From Nitrospirillum sp034427435 (GTDB taxonomy: Bacteria; Pseudomonadota; Alphaproteobacteria; Azospirillales; Azospirillaceae): 64,000 nucleotides of DNA. The notes under the pieces were generated by a model. The model did no database searches. It worked only from the letters and a program-made list of their open reading frames with translations, and was not told where the DNA came from. A program made the translations under genes and the position numbers. Location: the NCBI RefSeq assembly GCF_034427435.1, contig NZ_JAXQNP010000003.1, positions 806,001 to 870,000 on the forward strand, written 5' to 3'. Below, in pieces: positions 1 to 8,276 of the stretch (position 1 is its first letter; the number at the start of each line of letters is the position of its first letter).

Positions 1-81
1 GGCTGGCGGATGCAGGAGGGCGAAAGCGGTGCATTGCGGGCCCGTACTGGTTGCGGCCAGCGCATCGCGGGACATCCGCAT
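1..81 (-). CDS. Possible 5' end of a gene running off the left edge
   Basis: An ATG at 81 on the minus strand opens a frame of 27 codons with no stop before the window edge. No clear ribosome binding site precedes it and the peptide is too short to recognise. It would be divergent from the OsmC gene at 173. It may be chance. Confidence 0.2.
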   Translation of the reverse strand, partial: MRMSRDALAATSTGPQCTAFALLHPPA

Positions 82-172
82 GGAACTGACACGATAGCTT
101 GTTAGTCTATTCCCATCGCCCGGCCCATCGATAGATCGGCCAAGGGTGTACCCCCCATCGAGGAGAGATCGC

Positions 173-604
173 ATGGCCCAGTTGAAGCGCACCGCGAATG
201 CCGTTTGGCATGGCACCGGCAAGGACGGCGACGGCGCCTTGACGACGCAGAGCGCCACCCTGTCCAGCGTGCCCTATTCCTACATCGCCCGCTTCGGCGA
301 CGGCAAAGGCACCAACCCGGAAGAGCTGATCGCCGCCGCCCACGCCGGCTGCTTCAGCATGGCGCTGGCCTTCATGCTCTCGGGCGCCGGTTTCACCCCG
401 GAAGAAATCAAGTCCGACGCCCTGCTGACCATGGAAGGCGAGGGCGCCGGCTGGCGCATTTCCGCCATCAAGCTGACGGTGCGCGCCAAGGTGCCCGGCA
501 TCGAGGCCGGCAAGTTCCAGGACATCGCCGCCGAGGCCAAGGCCAACTGCCCAGTGTCCCGCGTGCTGAACGCCGAGATCACGCTGGACGCCGCGTTGGC
601 TTGA
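173..604 (+). CDS. OsmC family peroxiredoxin
   Basis: A 143-residue protein of the OsmC/Ohr family, cytoplasmic thiol peroxidases that reduce organic hydroperoxides. The family fold is recognisable from the GTNPEELIAAAHAGCFSMAL segment, which carries the first redox cysteine, and the later NCPVSRVL segment, which carries the second. The length matches the family. I chose the ATG at 173 because AGGAGAG lies just upstream at 161-167; an in-frame ATG at 146 lacks such a site. The gene stands alone and is convergent with the DAHP synthase gene, with a shared hairpin between them. The peroxide-linked catalase/OxyR pair lies 50 kb away, so no joint regulation is implied. Confidence 0.93.
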   Translation: MAQLKRTANAVWHGTGKDGDGALTTQSATLSSVPYSYIARFGDGKGTNPEELIAAAHAGCFSMALAFMLSGAGFTPEEIKSDALLTMEGEGAGWRISAIKLTVRAKVPGIEAGKFQDIAAEAKANCPVSRVLNAEITLDAALA

Positions 605-622
605 TCGCCACAGCGCACAAAC

Positions 623-657
623 GAAACGGGCGGGTGCCGCGAGGCCCCGCCCGTTTC
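623..657. terminator. Bidirectional terminator between osmC-like gene and DAHP synthase
   Basis: A perfect 12-bp inverted repeat, GAAACGGGCGGG (623-634) and CCCGCCCGTTTC (646-657), with an 11-base loop. The stem ends in AAA/TTT on the two strands. It lies between two convergent genes, so it could serve both. Confidence 0.7.
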
Positions 658-678
658 ATGTCGATACCAAAACAGCCC

Positions 679-2073
679 TTACTCGGCCGCTTCCGTCCGG
701 CGGGGCTGACCGGTGCGGGAGGCCTTCAGGCCCTCAGCCACCAGGAAGGCCAGCTCCAAGGCCTGGTTGGCGTTCAGGCGCGGATCGCAGGCGGTGTGGT
801 AGCGCTGGGCCAGCGCATGCTCCGTGATGGCCTGGGCACCGCCCGTGCATTCCGTCACGTCCTGGCCCGTCATCTCGAAATGCACGCCACCGGCATGCAC
901 GCCCTCCGCCCGGCAGGCGTCGAAGAAGCCCCGCACCTCGGCCAGGATACGCTCGAACGGGCGCGTCTTGTAGCCGGTGGCGGACTTGATAGTGTTGCCG
1001 TGCATGGGGTCGCAGCTCCACACCACGGTACGGCCTTCGTCGCGCACGCGGCGCAGCAGCGGCGCCAGCTTGTCCCCCACCTTGTCATGACCCATGCGGG
1101 CGATCAGGGTCAGGCGGCCGGCCTCGTCCATCGGGTTCAGGATGTCGATCAGGCGGATCAACTCATCCGGATCGGTGGTCGGACCGCACTTCAGGCCAAT
1201 GGGGTTCTTCACACCGCGCAGGAATTCCACATGGGCCCCGTCGGGCTGGCGGGTGCGATCACCGATCCACAGCATGTGGGCGGAAACGTCGTACCAATCG
1301 CCCGTCGTGCTGTCGATGCGGGTCAGCGCCTGCTCATACGGCAGCAACAGCGCCTCGTGGCTGGTGAAGAACTCCGTCTCGCGGATCTGGGCCGTGGTTT
1401 CCGCCGTGATGCCGCACGCGGCCATGAAGGCCAGCGTCTCATCCAGGCGGTTGGCCAGATCGCGATACCGCTCGCCCTGGGGGCTGCGGTCAACGAAGCC
1501 AAGGTTCCACTGGTGCACCTTGTGCAGGTCGGCATAGCCGCCCTGGGCGAAGGCGCGCAGCAGGTTCAGGGTGCTGGCGGCCTGGTTGTAGGCCTGCACC
1601 ATGCGTTCCGGATCCGGCACCCGCGCGTCGGCGGTGAAGTCGAAGCCGTTGATGATGTCGCCCCGGTATGAGGGCAGCGCGGTGCCACCGATCTCCTCCA
1701 GGTCGGCGGAGCGCGGCTTGGCGAACTGGCCGGCCATGCGGCCAACCTTCACCACCGGGGTGGCGCCACCGAAGGTCAGCACCACCGCCATCTGCAGCAT
1801 CACGCGGAAGGTGTCGCGGATGTTGTTGGGGTGGAATTCAGCGAAGCTTTCGGCACAGTCGCCGCCCTGCAGCAGGAACCCCTGGCCCTTGGCCACCCGC
1901 GCCAGATGATCCTTCAGGCGCCGGGCCTCGCCGGCGAAGACCAAGGGGGGATAATTGGCCAGGCGGGCCTCCACGGCTTCCAGGCGCTGCATGTCTGGAT
2001 ATGACGGCATCTGCCGCACTTCCCGAGACCGCCAGCTATCGGGCGCCCAGCGCCCCGCCTTTTCCAGTGCCAT
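679..2073 (-). CDS. Class II 3-deoxy-7-phosphoheptulonate synthase (DAHP synthase)
   Basis: This enzyme condenses phosphoenolpyruvate with erythrose 4-phosphate, the first step of the shikimate pathway. The plant-type (class II) family is recognisable from QGGDCAESF, the VVKVGRMAGQFAKPRS segment, VWSCDPMHGNT and the GGVHFEMTGQDVTEC segment near the C-terminus. The conserved Cys of GGDCAESF and the HFE and Asp residues are expected metal and substrate ligands. I chose the ATG at 2073 (464 residues) because GAGGTG precedes it; the frame stays open upstream to 2181 but that extension does not look like family sequence. It is a single gene facing the OsmC gene. Confidence 0.95.
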   Translation of the reverse strand: MALEKAGRWAPDSWRSREVRQMPSYPDMQRLEAVEARLANYPPLVFAGEARRLKDHLARVAKGQGFLLQGGDCAESFAEFHPNNIRDTFRVMLQMAVVLTFGGATPVVKVGRMAGQFAKPRSADLEEIGGTALPSYRGDIINGFDFTADARVPDPERMVQAYNQAASTLNLLRAFAQGGYADLHKVHQWNLGFVDRSPQGERYRDLANRLDETLAFMAACGITAETTAQIRETEFFTSHEALLLPYEQALTRIDSTTGDWYDVSAHMLWIGDRTRQPDGAHVEFLRGVKNPIGLKCGPTTDPDELIRLIDILNPMDEAGRLTLIARMGHDKVGDKLAPLLRRVRDEGRTVVWSCDPMHGNTIKSATGYKTRPFERILAEVRGFFDACRAEGVHAGGVHFEMTGQDVTECTGGAQAITEHALAQRYHTACDPRLNANQALELAFLVAEGLKASRTGQPRRTEAAE

Positions 2074-2411
2074 GACCCACCTCGTGAAACCTGAAAACCG
2101 CCCCGTATCCCAAGACGTTAAGAGTAGCGCCGGGGGATTACCCAGGTCGCGGGCGGAAGCCCCCCTCAAGTCTGGCAACAAGCCGGTCTCGTTATGTACT
2201 GCCCCATTTTATACTTTTCCAGTCTTCTTGGGGGCTTTTTGCGCATTACTGTTACCCGGCAAATGCGGTTGCCGATGCCGCCCGTCCTTGAACCACCCCA
2301 CCTATCCAGATGGCATTGCGTAGGCCTAGGCAAAATGGATTAGACTGAGCGTCTTCGCATGCCCAGAACGGGCAGGTCGCGGGGCCGCCAAAGGCGCCCG
2401 GGAGACATGGT
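2074..2411. other. Intergenic region with divergent promoters
   Basis: 338 bases without a convincing gene between the divergent DAHP synthase and subtilase genes. It is more AT-rich than its surroundings around 2190-2240 and must contain both promoters. I see no clear operator or riboswitch. Confidence 0.5.
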
Positions 2412-4790
2412 ATGACCGCCCAGCACACGCGCCCGCGCGCCACCTTCGCTCCTCTGGCCCGCCTGGGCTTGCTGGCCAGCCTCTTCGTCCCCGGGATGGC
2501 GGCGGCGCAAACCTACGCGCCGGGCTACTCCTCCGGCTGGTGGGCGCAACTGGGCCTGACCAACGCCATTGAGGTGGCGGCCACCGGCGGCAGCGGCATC
2601 ACCATCGGCGTGGTCGATACCGGCGTGGTGGCGACCCAGGCGGACGTCACAGGCCGCGTGTCCACCGCCTCCGCCTGCGCGGCGCGCACCTTCACCTGCC
2701 CCAAGGCCTATACAGACGACAACGGCCACGGCACCGCCACGGCCGCCATCGCCGCCGGCGCGGTCACCAGTTCGGGCGGCGGCATGGCCGGGATCGCACC
2801 CAAGGCCACCATCCTGGCGGAAAAGGTGCTGAACGCCAGCGGCAGCGGCAGCGACGTGGACGTCGCCAACGGCATCATCAAGGCCGCCGATGCCGGCGCC
2901 CGGGTCATCAACCTGTCGCTGACCTACCTGCCCACCAGCACCATCGTCTCCGCCATCAATTACGCAGCCGGCAAGGGGGCGGTGCTGGTGTTCGCCGGCG
3001 GCAATTCCACGACCGCGTTGAACGGTGGCGCCAACACCAGCGGCCTGTCCGCCACCGCGCTGACCCACCTGGCATTCGCCGGGTCGGTCAACGGCGCCAA
3101 CAAGCTGTCCAGCTTTTCCAACACGCCCGGCGCCGGGTCGGCCATCGCCGGCACCACGCGGGTCAGCTACGCCTCGCTCTGGTTGATGGCGCCGGGGGAA
3201 AGCATCGTGGCACCCGGCATCCAGTACGCCAGCAACGCCCTGGCCTATTGGAGCGGCACGTCCATGGCCGCCCCCATGGTGTCCGGCGCCGTCGCCTTGC
3301 TGGAGGCGACGTGGCCCGTGCTCTACCGCAACGGCACCGCCACCGCCGTGCTGTTCGCCTCGGCCACCGACATGGGCACCAAGGGCGTGGACAGCACGTA
3401 CGGCAACGGCCTGATGAACCTGACGGCGGCGTTCAAGCCGCTGGGAACGCTGTCGGTGGTGCAGGCCAACGGCAAGTCCCTGCCCGTCACCAGCCTGAGC
3501 AGCACGCTGATCACCGGCGGCGCCCTGGGCGCGCTGAACAGCATCAGCGCCCAGTTGGCGGCCTACACCGCCTTCGACGGCTATCAGCGCAACTTCACCG
3601 TCAACCTCAGCGGCCTGATCGCCAAGCAGCCGGTGTCCGCCTCGTCCATCGTCGCGGCCCTGCCGGCGCCCACGGTGACGACCAGCAGCACCAAGTTCGC
3701 CGACGGCGGCAGCCTGACGCTGGCCTATACCGGCGATGCCAGCGGTGGCGGCGCCGGCGCGCGGGCCTTCCCGACCAGCCTGCCGCTGGCGGGGCGTGAG
3801 GGCTATGCCGGCCGCGACGGCTGGACCCTGGCCTACAGCCAGGGCGGCCTGACGCTGGCCACTGGCCGGGGCTTCCCGGCCGCGGCATCCTTCGCGCAGG
3901 CGCTGTGGGGCGGCGGCACGGCGGTGGCCGACGCCGCCGGCACCCTGGGCGTGTCGACCGCCCTCACCGGCTTGGCCCAGGGCGGCGGCTTCGCGGCCCT
4001 GGGGGCGGATTTGGATGGCTGGCTGGGCCGCGCCCTGGGCGGCGCGCGGCTGGCCGTCAGTTGGTCGGGCGCCTCGGCCCTGGATGGCACGGACCGCCGC
4101 GACCTGGGCGCCGACTGGAACCCCTGGCGGGGCCCGGTGCTGACGGGAGCCGGCTGGGACCGCCGGGCCGACGCCGTGGCCGCCGGCCTGAATTGGACCC
4201 TGGCGCGGGGCTGGACCACCAGCCTGACCGCCAGCCTGCTGGATGAGCGCGACGGCCTGCTGGGCAGCCGGTATCGCGGCGGCGGCGTACTGGGGCTGGG
4301 TGACCACAACAACACCGTCTCGGTGGGGGTGGCGACCGCCATGACCCTTTGGCAAGGCGGCAGCCTGATGCTGGATGCCAGCCTGGCGCGCACCGGGGCG
4401 GCGGACAACGCCCAGGGCGTGGTCAGCGGCATCGGCCCGCTGCTCTCCCGGTCCTACGGCCTGGCGCTGGCCCAGCGCGACGCCGTCGCGGCGGGCGACA
4501 GCTTGACGGTCATCTGGCGCCGGCCCCTGCGGGTGGTGGCCGGCAGCGCCACCCTGTTGATGACCGGCGTGGACGACCAGGGATACGCCACCACGGTGCC
4601 CACCCGGGTTTCCCTGCGGCCGGACGGGGCGGAAACCGACATGGCCCTGACCTACGCGGCCCCGGTGGCTACCGGCCGCTGGGGCCAGGCCCTGACCCTG
4701 AACACCAGCCTGGAACTGCGCCAGGACGCCGGCAACATCCGGGGCCTGACCGATCATGTGGCCCGCGTCGGCCTCAACTTCCGGTTCTAG
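2412..4790 (+). CDS. Autotransporter subtilisin-like serine protease (S8 family)
   Basis: A 792-residue type V secreted protease. A signal peptide ends near residue 33 (GMAAAQ). The S8 peptidase domain follows, with catalytic Asp69 (GVVDTG), His106 (NGHGTATA) and Ser284 (SGTSMAAP). The C-terminal part, roughly residues 450-792, has the alternating polar/hydrophobic pattern of an autotransporter beta barrel and ends in GLNFRF, the aromatic end needed for outer-membrane insertion. The passenger is therefore expected at the cell surface, possibly self-cleaving. A GGGAGA site precedes the ATG. It is a single gene; substrates cannot be read from sequence. Confidence 0.93.
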   Translation: MTAQHTRPRATFAPLARLGLLASLFVPGMAAAQTYAPGYSSGWWAQLGLTNAIEVAATGGSGITIGVVDTGVVATQADVTGRVSTASACAARTFTCPKAYTDDNGHGTATAAIAAGAVTSSGGGMAGIAPKATILAEKVLNASGSGSDVDVANGIIKAADAGARVINLSLTYLPTSTIVSAINYAAGKGAVLVFAGGNSTTALNGGANTSGLSATALTHLAFAGSVNGANKLSSFSNTPGAGSAIAGTTRVSYASLWLMAPGESIVAPGIQYASNALAYWSGTSMAAPMVSGAVALLEATWPVLYRNGTATAVLFASATDMGTKGVDSTYGNGLMNLTAAFKPLGTLSVVQANGKSLPVTSLSSTLITGGALGALNSISAQLAAYTAFDGYQRNFTVNLSGLIAKQPVSASSIVAALPAPTVTTSSTKFADGGSLTLAYTGDASGGGAGARAFPTSLPLAGREGYAGRDGWTLAYSQGGLTLATGRGFPAAASFAQALWGGGTAVADAAGTLGVSTALTGLAQGGGFAALGADLDGWLGRALGGARLAVSWSGASALDGTDRRDLGADWNPWRGPVLTGAGWDRRADAVAAGLNWTLARGWTTSLTASLLDERDGLLGSRYRGGGVLGLGDHNNTVSVGVATAMTLWQGGSLMLDASLARTGAADNAQGVVSGIGPLLSRSYGLALAQRDAVAAGDSLTVIWRRPLRVVAGSATLLMTGVDDQGYATTVPTRVSLRPDGAETDMALTYAAPVATGRWGQALTLNTSLELRQDAGNIRGLTDHVARVGLNFRF

Positions 4791-4909
4791 GGACGGGGTT
4801 CGCCAGTCCGGTCCTGTGAAATTCAGGCGTCAGGGTGACCGGGCGCACATCCGGCCCGCGGCCGCTGCGTATCTTGGCCGGCATTCCAACCTTGATCGGA
4901 GCGCACCCG

Positions 4910-5416
4910 ATGTCGCTTTCCATGTACCAGGCGTCCGTACCGGTGTTCCTGCGCCTTCTGGGCAACCTGTCGGCCATCCTGGAAAAGGCCCAGGCCCATG
5001 CCGAGGCCAAGAAGATCGACCAGTCGGTGTTCGTGAACGCCCGCCTGGCCCCCGACATGCACCCCCTGGCCCGCCAGATCCAGATCGCCAGCGATGCCGC
5101 CAAGGGCGCGGTCGCCCGCCTGGCCGGGATCGAGGTCCCCAGCTTCCCCGATACCGAAACCACCTTCGCCGACCTGCAGGCCCGCATCGCCAAGACGGTG
5201 GACTTCCTGAAGAGCGTGACCCCGGCGCAGGTCGACGGCAGTGAGGAACGCACCGTCACCCTGAAGATCCGGGGCGAGGATATGCACTTCCCCGGCCAGG
5301 CCTTCCTGCTGTTCTTCGCCACCCCCAACTTCTATTTCCACGTCACCACCGCTTACGACATCCTGCGCCACAACGGCGTGGAGCTGGGCAAGATGGACTT
5401 CCTGGGCCGCTCGTAA
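4910..5416 (+). CDS. DUF1993 domain-containing protein
   Basis: A 168-residue soluble protein matching the DUF1993 family, which is distantly related to DinB-like four-helix proteins. Recognisable segments are SLSMYQASVPVFLRLLGNL at the start and ATPNFYFHVTTAYDILRHNG near the end, including the His of the C-terminal helix. No enzymatic function is established for the family. I chose the ATG at 4910 because the alignable family sequence begins there; the frame is open upstream from 4835. The gene follows the autotransporter by about 120 bases and is probably transcribed separately. Confidence 0.88.
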   Translation: MSLSMYQASVPVFLRLLGNLSAILEKAQAHAEAKKIDQSVFVNARLAPDMHPLARQIQIASDAAKGAVARLAGIEVPSFPDTETTFADLQARIAKTVDFLKSVTPAQVDGSEERTVTLKIRGEDMHFPGQAFLLFFATPNFYFHVTTAYDILRHNGVELGKMDFLGRS

Positions 5417-5441
5417 GCGACATCCCAGGACTTACCCGTGC

Positions 5442-5475
5442 ACTGCGGCACGAGACTTTAAACTCGTGCCGCAGT
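5442..5475. terminator. 13-bp perfect hairpin after the DUF1993 gene
   Basis: ACTGCGGCACGAG (5442-5454) and CTCGTGCCGCAGT (5463-5475) form a perfect 13-bp stem with an 8-base A/T-rich loop. It sits 26 bases after the DUF1993 stop. No T-run follows, so it may end transcription weakly or be an RNA-stabilising or repeat element. The adjacent 25 bases are a repeat shared with 17.7 kb. Confidence 0.55.
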
Positions 5476-5499
5476 AGCCCGCGACTGCGGGCGCCGGAG
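5475..5499 (-). repeat. REP-like palindromic repeat, copy 1
   Basis: Read on the minus strand this is CTCCGGCGCCCGC, a variable base, then GTCGCGGGCTA. It matches 24 of 25 bases at 17755-17779. The core CGGCGCCCGC-NNN-CGCGGGCT is partly self-complementary and occurs three times in the window, all intergenic. Confidence 0.6.
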
Positions 5500-5663
5500 A
5501 TTTCCGGGGAGCCAAAGGCGGACTGGAAATTGAATGCGTCCGCCCGCCGATTGAGGGGGCATTTGGGCGGTCACGATCAAATGCCCCGCGTATTGGGCTA
5601 CTGCCATATTCTGTCAGTACACCCTGCCAGGGTCCTTCCAACACCAACCCCGGGAGGCCCCGA

Positions 5664-6278
5664 ATGCTCACCTTCTTCCATTGTCCCCACACCCGCTCGT
5701 CCAGCATCCACTACCTGCTGGAGGAACTGGGCGTGGCCTATGATACCGAGATCATCGACATCCACGCCCAAAGGGGCGCCCCGGAAAGCTATCGCGCCAT
5801 CCAAGCGCACAAGAAGGTGCCGGCCATCCGCCACACCACCGCGCAAGCGGATGTGGTGGTGACGGAACGCGCGGCCATCACCCTCTACCTGGCCGACGCC
5901 TTTCCAGAGGCGGGCCTGGCCCCGGCCTTGGACGATCCGCGCCGTGGCCCTTACCTGACCAGTTTGGTTTACGTCGACGCCGTGGCGGATCCCTGCCTGG
6001 TGGCGCACCTGAACCACTGGCAGTACGAGGGCAAGGGGGCCGCCTTCGGCACCTTCGCCGACATGGTGGCGAACCTGGACCGCACCTTGAGCGCCCACGC
6101 TTATGCCGTCGGCGACCGCTTCACCGCCGCCGACACCCAGTGGGGCGTCATGCTGTATTGGGCCATGGACGTCATGGGCCTGTTCCAGGACAAGCCGGTC
6201 TTCCGCGCCTATCTCAACCGTCTGGCCACCCGCCCGGCCTTCCAACGCTTCGCCAAGGCCATGGCGGCGGCGGCCTGA
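5664..6278 (+). CDS. Glutathione S-transferase family protein
   Basis: A 204-residue cytosolic GST. The N-terminal thioredoxin-like domain (about 1-80) starts LTFFHCPHTRSSS, with Ser/Cys candidates for glutathione activation, and contains the cis-Pro segment HKKVPAI and the glutathione-binding TERAAITLYLAD. The C-terminal all-helical domain includes AVGDRFTAADTQWG, the conserved N-capping motif of GSTs. It probably conjugates glutathione to electrophiles; the substrate cannot be told. GGGAGG lies just upstream of the ATG. The gene has its own upstream region and no operon partner. Confidence 0.93.
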   Translation: MLTFFHCPHTRSSSIHYLLEELGVAYDTEIIDIHAQRGAPESYRAIQAHKKVPAIRHTTAQADVVVTERAAITLYLADAFPEAGLAPALDDPRRGPYLTSLVYVDAVADPCLVAHLNHWQYEGKGAAFGTFADMVANLDRTLSAHAYAVGDRFTAADTQWGVMLYWAMDVMGLFQDKPVFRAYLNRLATRPAFQRFAKAMAAAA

Positions 6279-6292
6279 TAAAAGGGCGGCCC

Positions 6293-6559
6293 TTAAAATT
6301 CGATCTCACGACCCCGGTCAAACTCACGGCCGGGGTCGAAATTCTCACCACCGGAAAGTGTTTCAAGGAACGGCACCAGAGGACCGCCCTCTTGCGCGAG
6401 ATAGCGCTGGATGAAAGCAATACGGTCCCGAATCCGGTTGGAATCCTGTTCCAGCAAGGCCACCAATGGCTCCCACATTTGCCAGGTGCCCGCCCCCTCG
6501 CGCCCTAACGCTTGGGCCAGGGTTGCCGCCGCTGCGGGCGGTAGTGCACGTCGAGCCAT
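6293..6559 (-). CDS. Hypothetical protein (88 residues)
   Basis: A small frame from an ATG at 6559 preceded by GGGGGG. The peptide has a predicted helical body (SNRIRDRIAFIQRYL) and a charged C-terminal tail. I recognise no family. It lies convergent with the GST gene, with a 14-base gap, in a region of gene debris that includes an amidohydrolase remnant just upstream. It could be a real small gene or a chance frame. Confidence 0.35.
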   Translation of the reverse strand: MARRALPPAAAATLAQALGREGAGTWQMWEPLVALLEQDSNRIRDRIAFIQRYLAQEGGPLVPFLETLSGGENFDPGREFDRGREIEF

Positions 6560-6569
6560 CAGCCCCCCA

Positions 6570-6695
6570 CGGCTTGTAATATCCCTCGCCACCCTTGATG
6601 ACGAAGACGACCTTGGTCGCGGCATCGATGTCATAGACGTCGAGGACTCTATCGACGCCCAAGTCATTGGCGGGAAAGATCCTCTTGGCAAGCAA
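6570..6695 (-). pseudogene. Remnant of an amidohydrolase 3' end
   Basis: The minus-strand translation contains VYDIDAATKVVFVIKGG, which closely matches the extreme C-terminus of the intact amidohydrolase encoded at 6983-8272 (QDIDAVAKVVFVMKGG). The rest of the gene is missing and the expected stop is not in place. It looks like the tail of a former second amidohydrolase copy left by deletion. Confidence 0.6.
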
Positions 6696-6792
6696 ACCCA
6701 GCCATGACAGCTTGCACAGGCGTCACGAATATGGTTCAGGAATTAAAACTTGAAGTCGTTCAGGCTTTAAACAGACACCCCGGAAGGCGGCC

Positions 6793-6969
6793 ATGTATTT
6801 TCCAGAATATATTGATACCGCCACTCAGTTGGTCATGGCATTCCTGTCCATGCTGGCCAGAGCTTATGTACTTCATTTTCTGGTCTGGTGGAGTATAAGG
6901 TCCGAAAATAAACGTCGCAGAAACAAGGGTAGCGACGCCCTCCTAAGTGTCCGCTATTGGTTTTTCTGA
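6793..6969 (+). CDS. Candidate small membrane protein (58 residues)
   Basis: ATG at 6793 with GGAAGG five bases upstream opens a 58-codon frame. The peptide starts MYFPEYIDTATQ, then has one strongly hydrophobic stretch (about residues 12-35, ending LHFLVWW), then a very basic segment (KRRRNK, 40-45) that would lie in the cytoplasm. That layout is typical of single-pass small membrane proteins. The DNA here is more AT-rich than its neighbours. It is convergent with the amidohydrolase gene. No family is recognised and the last ten residues may be chance. Confidence 0.4.
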   Translation: MYFPEYIDTATQLVMAFLSMLARAYVLHFLVWWSIRSENKRRRNKGSDALLSVRYWFF

Positions 6970-6982
6970 AAGCTTTCCCGTT

Positions 6983-8272
6983 TTACGGCCTCCGGTAAAT
7001 CGCGCCACCCTTCATGACGAAGACGACCTTGGCGACGGCGTCGATATCCTGGGTGGGATCGCCGGTCACGGCCACCAGGTCGGCCAGCAGACCGGCATGG
7101 ATGCGACCCAGGTGGTCGGCCTGGCCCAGGATGCGGGCGTTGGTGGCGGTGGCCGCTGTCAGCGCCTGGGCCGGGGTCATGCCGTAGCGCACCATCCACA
7201 CCAGCTCGCGCGCGTTCTCGCCATGGGCGAAGACGCCCACGTCGCTGCCGCAGCCGATGATCACCCCCGCCTTCAGCGCGCGCCGAAAGGCGGCCTCCGC
7301 CGCCTGCATGGCCGGCGTGGGCGCGGACTGGCCGGGGACGTAGCCCTTGAAATAACGGCTGGTGGCCTCCGGCGCCGTCAGGGTGGGCAGGTAGGCAACG
7401 CCGCGCTTGGCCATTTCCCGGAAGGTGGCGTCGGTGCCGCCATAGCCATGCTCGATGGTGTCCACGCCGGCCAGCACCGCCCGGCGCATGCCCTCGTCCG
7501 ACGCGGCATGCGCCGCCACCGGCCGGCCGGTGTCGTGGGCGGCGGCGATCAGGGCCGCCATCTCCGCCTGGCTGAAGGTGGGGCGGGTGCCGCCATCCGG
7601 TCCGGTGCGGTAATCGGCGTAGAACTTGATCCAATCGGCGCCCCGCGCCGCCTGGCCACGAGCGGCGGCGGCCACGGCCGCCTCCCCGCTCGCCTCCTCC
7701 GCCCCCTGGGGCAGGTCCATATCCTCGCGGAACTTGGCGACGGAGGGGCCATAGGCGCCGCTGGCCACGATGGCCCGGGTGGCGACGAACAGCCGCGGGC
7801 CGGGGACGAGCCCATCCTCGATGGCCTTCTTCAGGCCGACGTCGGCGTAGCCCGCCCCCTCCGTGCCCAGGTCACGCAGGGTGGTGAAGCCCGCCATCAG
7901 GGTGGCGGTCGCCTGCCGCCCCGCCCGCAAGGTGCGGTATGACAGGCTTTCGCGCAGCACCTGATCGTCCCACGACGCCTCGTCATAGGGGTGCAGGAAG
8001 AGGTGGGAGTGCAGGTCGATCAGACCGGGCAGCAGGGTGGCGCCCGGCAGGTCCAGCACCGGCACGCCCGCCGGCGCGCCCAGCGACGCCTCCGGGCCCA
8101 CCGCCTGGATGTGGTCGCCCCGCACCAGCACGGCCCAGCCGGCGTGGGGGGCGGCCTCCTCCGCCGTCCAGACCCGGGCCGGGCGGATCAGCAGCATAGC
8201 GTCGTCCGCCCAGGCCGCCAGCGGCATCACGGCGAGGCAAACGGCGGCGCAGGCCGCGAGCAGCCGGCGCAT
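6983..8272 (-). CDS. Secreted amidohydrolase family protein (imidazolonepropionase/prolidase-like)
   Basis: A 429-residue metal-dependent hydrolase of the amidohydrolase superfamily with a signal peptide (ending near PLAAWA, about residue 22). The metal-binding HxH is His88/His90 in LIDLHSHLF. Later landmarks are GADWIKFYADY, HAASDEGM, DTIEHGYGG and the Asp of GCGSDVG. Related periplasmic enzymes cleave Xaa-Pro or other small peptides. It follows the isoaspartyl peptidase by four bases once that gene's frame is corrected, so the two form an operon, perhaps for scavenging peptides or damaged residues. As sequenced, the upstream frame runs through into this gene and gives an apparent 801-residue fusion, which I regard as an artefact. 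Confidence 0.88.
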   Translation of the reverse strand: MRRLLAACAAVCLAVMPLAAWADDAMLLIRPARVWTAEEAAPHAGWAVLVRGDHIQAVGPEASLGAPAGVPVLDLPGATLLPGLIDLHSHLFLHPYDEASWDDQVLRESLSYRTLRAGRQATATLMAGFTTLRDLGTEGAGYADVGLKKAIEDGLVPGPRLFVATRAIVASGAYGPSVAKFREDMDLPQGAEEASGEAAVAAAARGQAARGADWIKFYADYRTGPDGGTRPTFSQAEMAALIAAAHDTGRPVAAHAASDEGMRRAVLAGVDTIEHGYGGTDATFREMAKRGVAYLPTLTAPEATSRYFKGYVPGQSAPTPAMQAAEAAFRRALKAGVIIGCGSDVGVFAHGENARELVWMVRYGMTPAQALTAATATNARILGQADHLGRIHAGLLADLVAVTGDPTQDIDAVAKVVFVMKGGAIYRRP

Positions 8273-8276
8273 GGCG

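Noticed and set aside
205..1671. Long plus-strand open frame (488 codons) across osmC and the DAHP synthase
   Set aside because: It is a shadow in GC-rich DNA, has Arg/His/Gly-rich low-complexity translation and overlaps two well-supported genes.
2340..4757. 805-codon minus-strand frame opposite the autotransporter protease
   Set aside because: The translation is Gly/Gln/Arg repeats with no domain, while the plus strand has a complete S8 triad and barrel.
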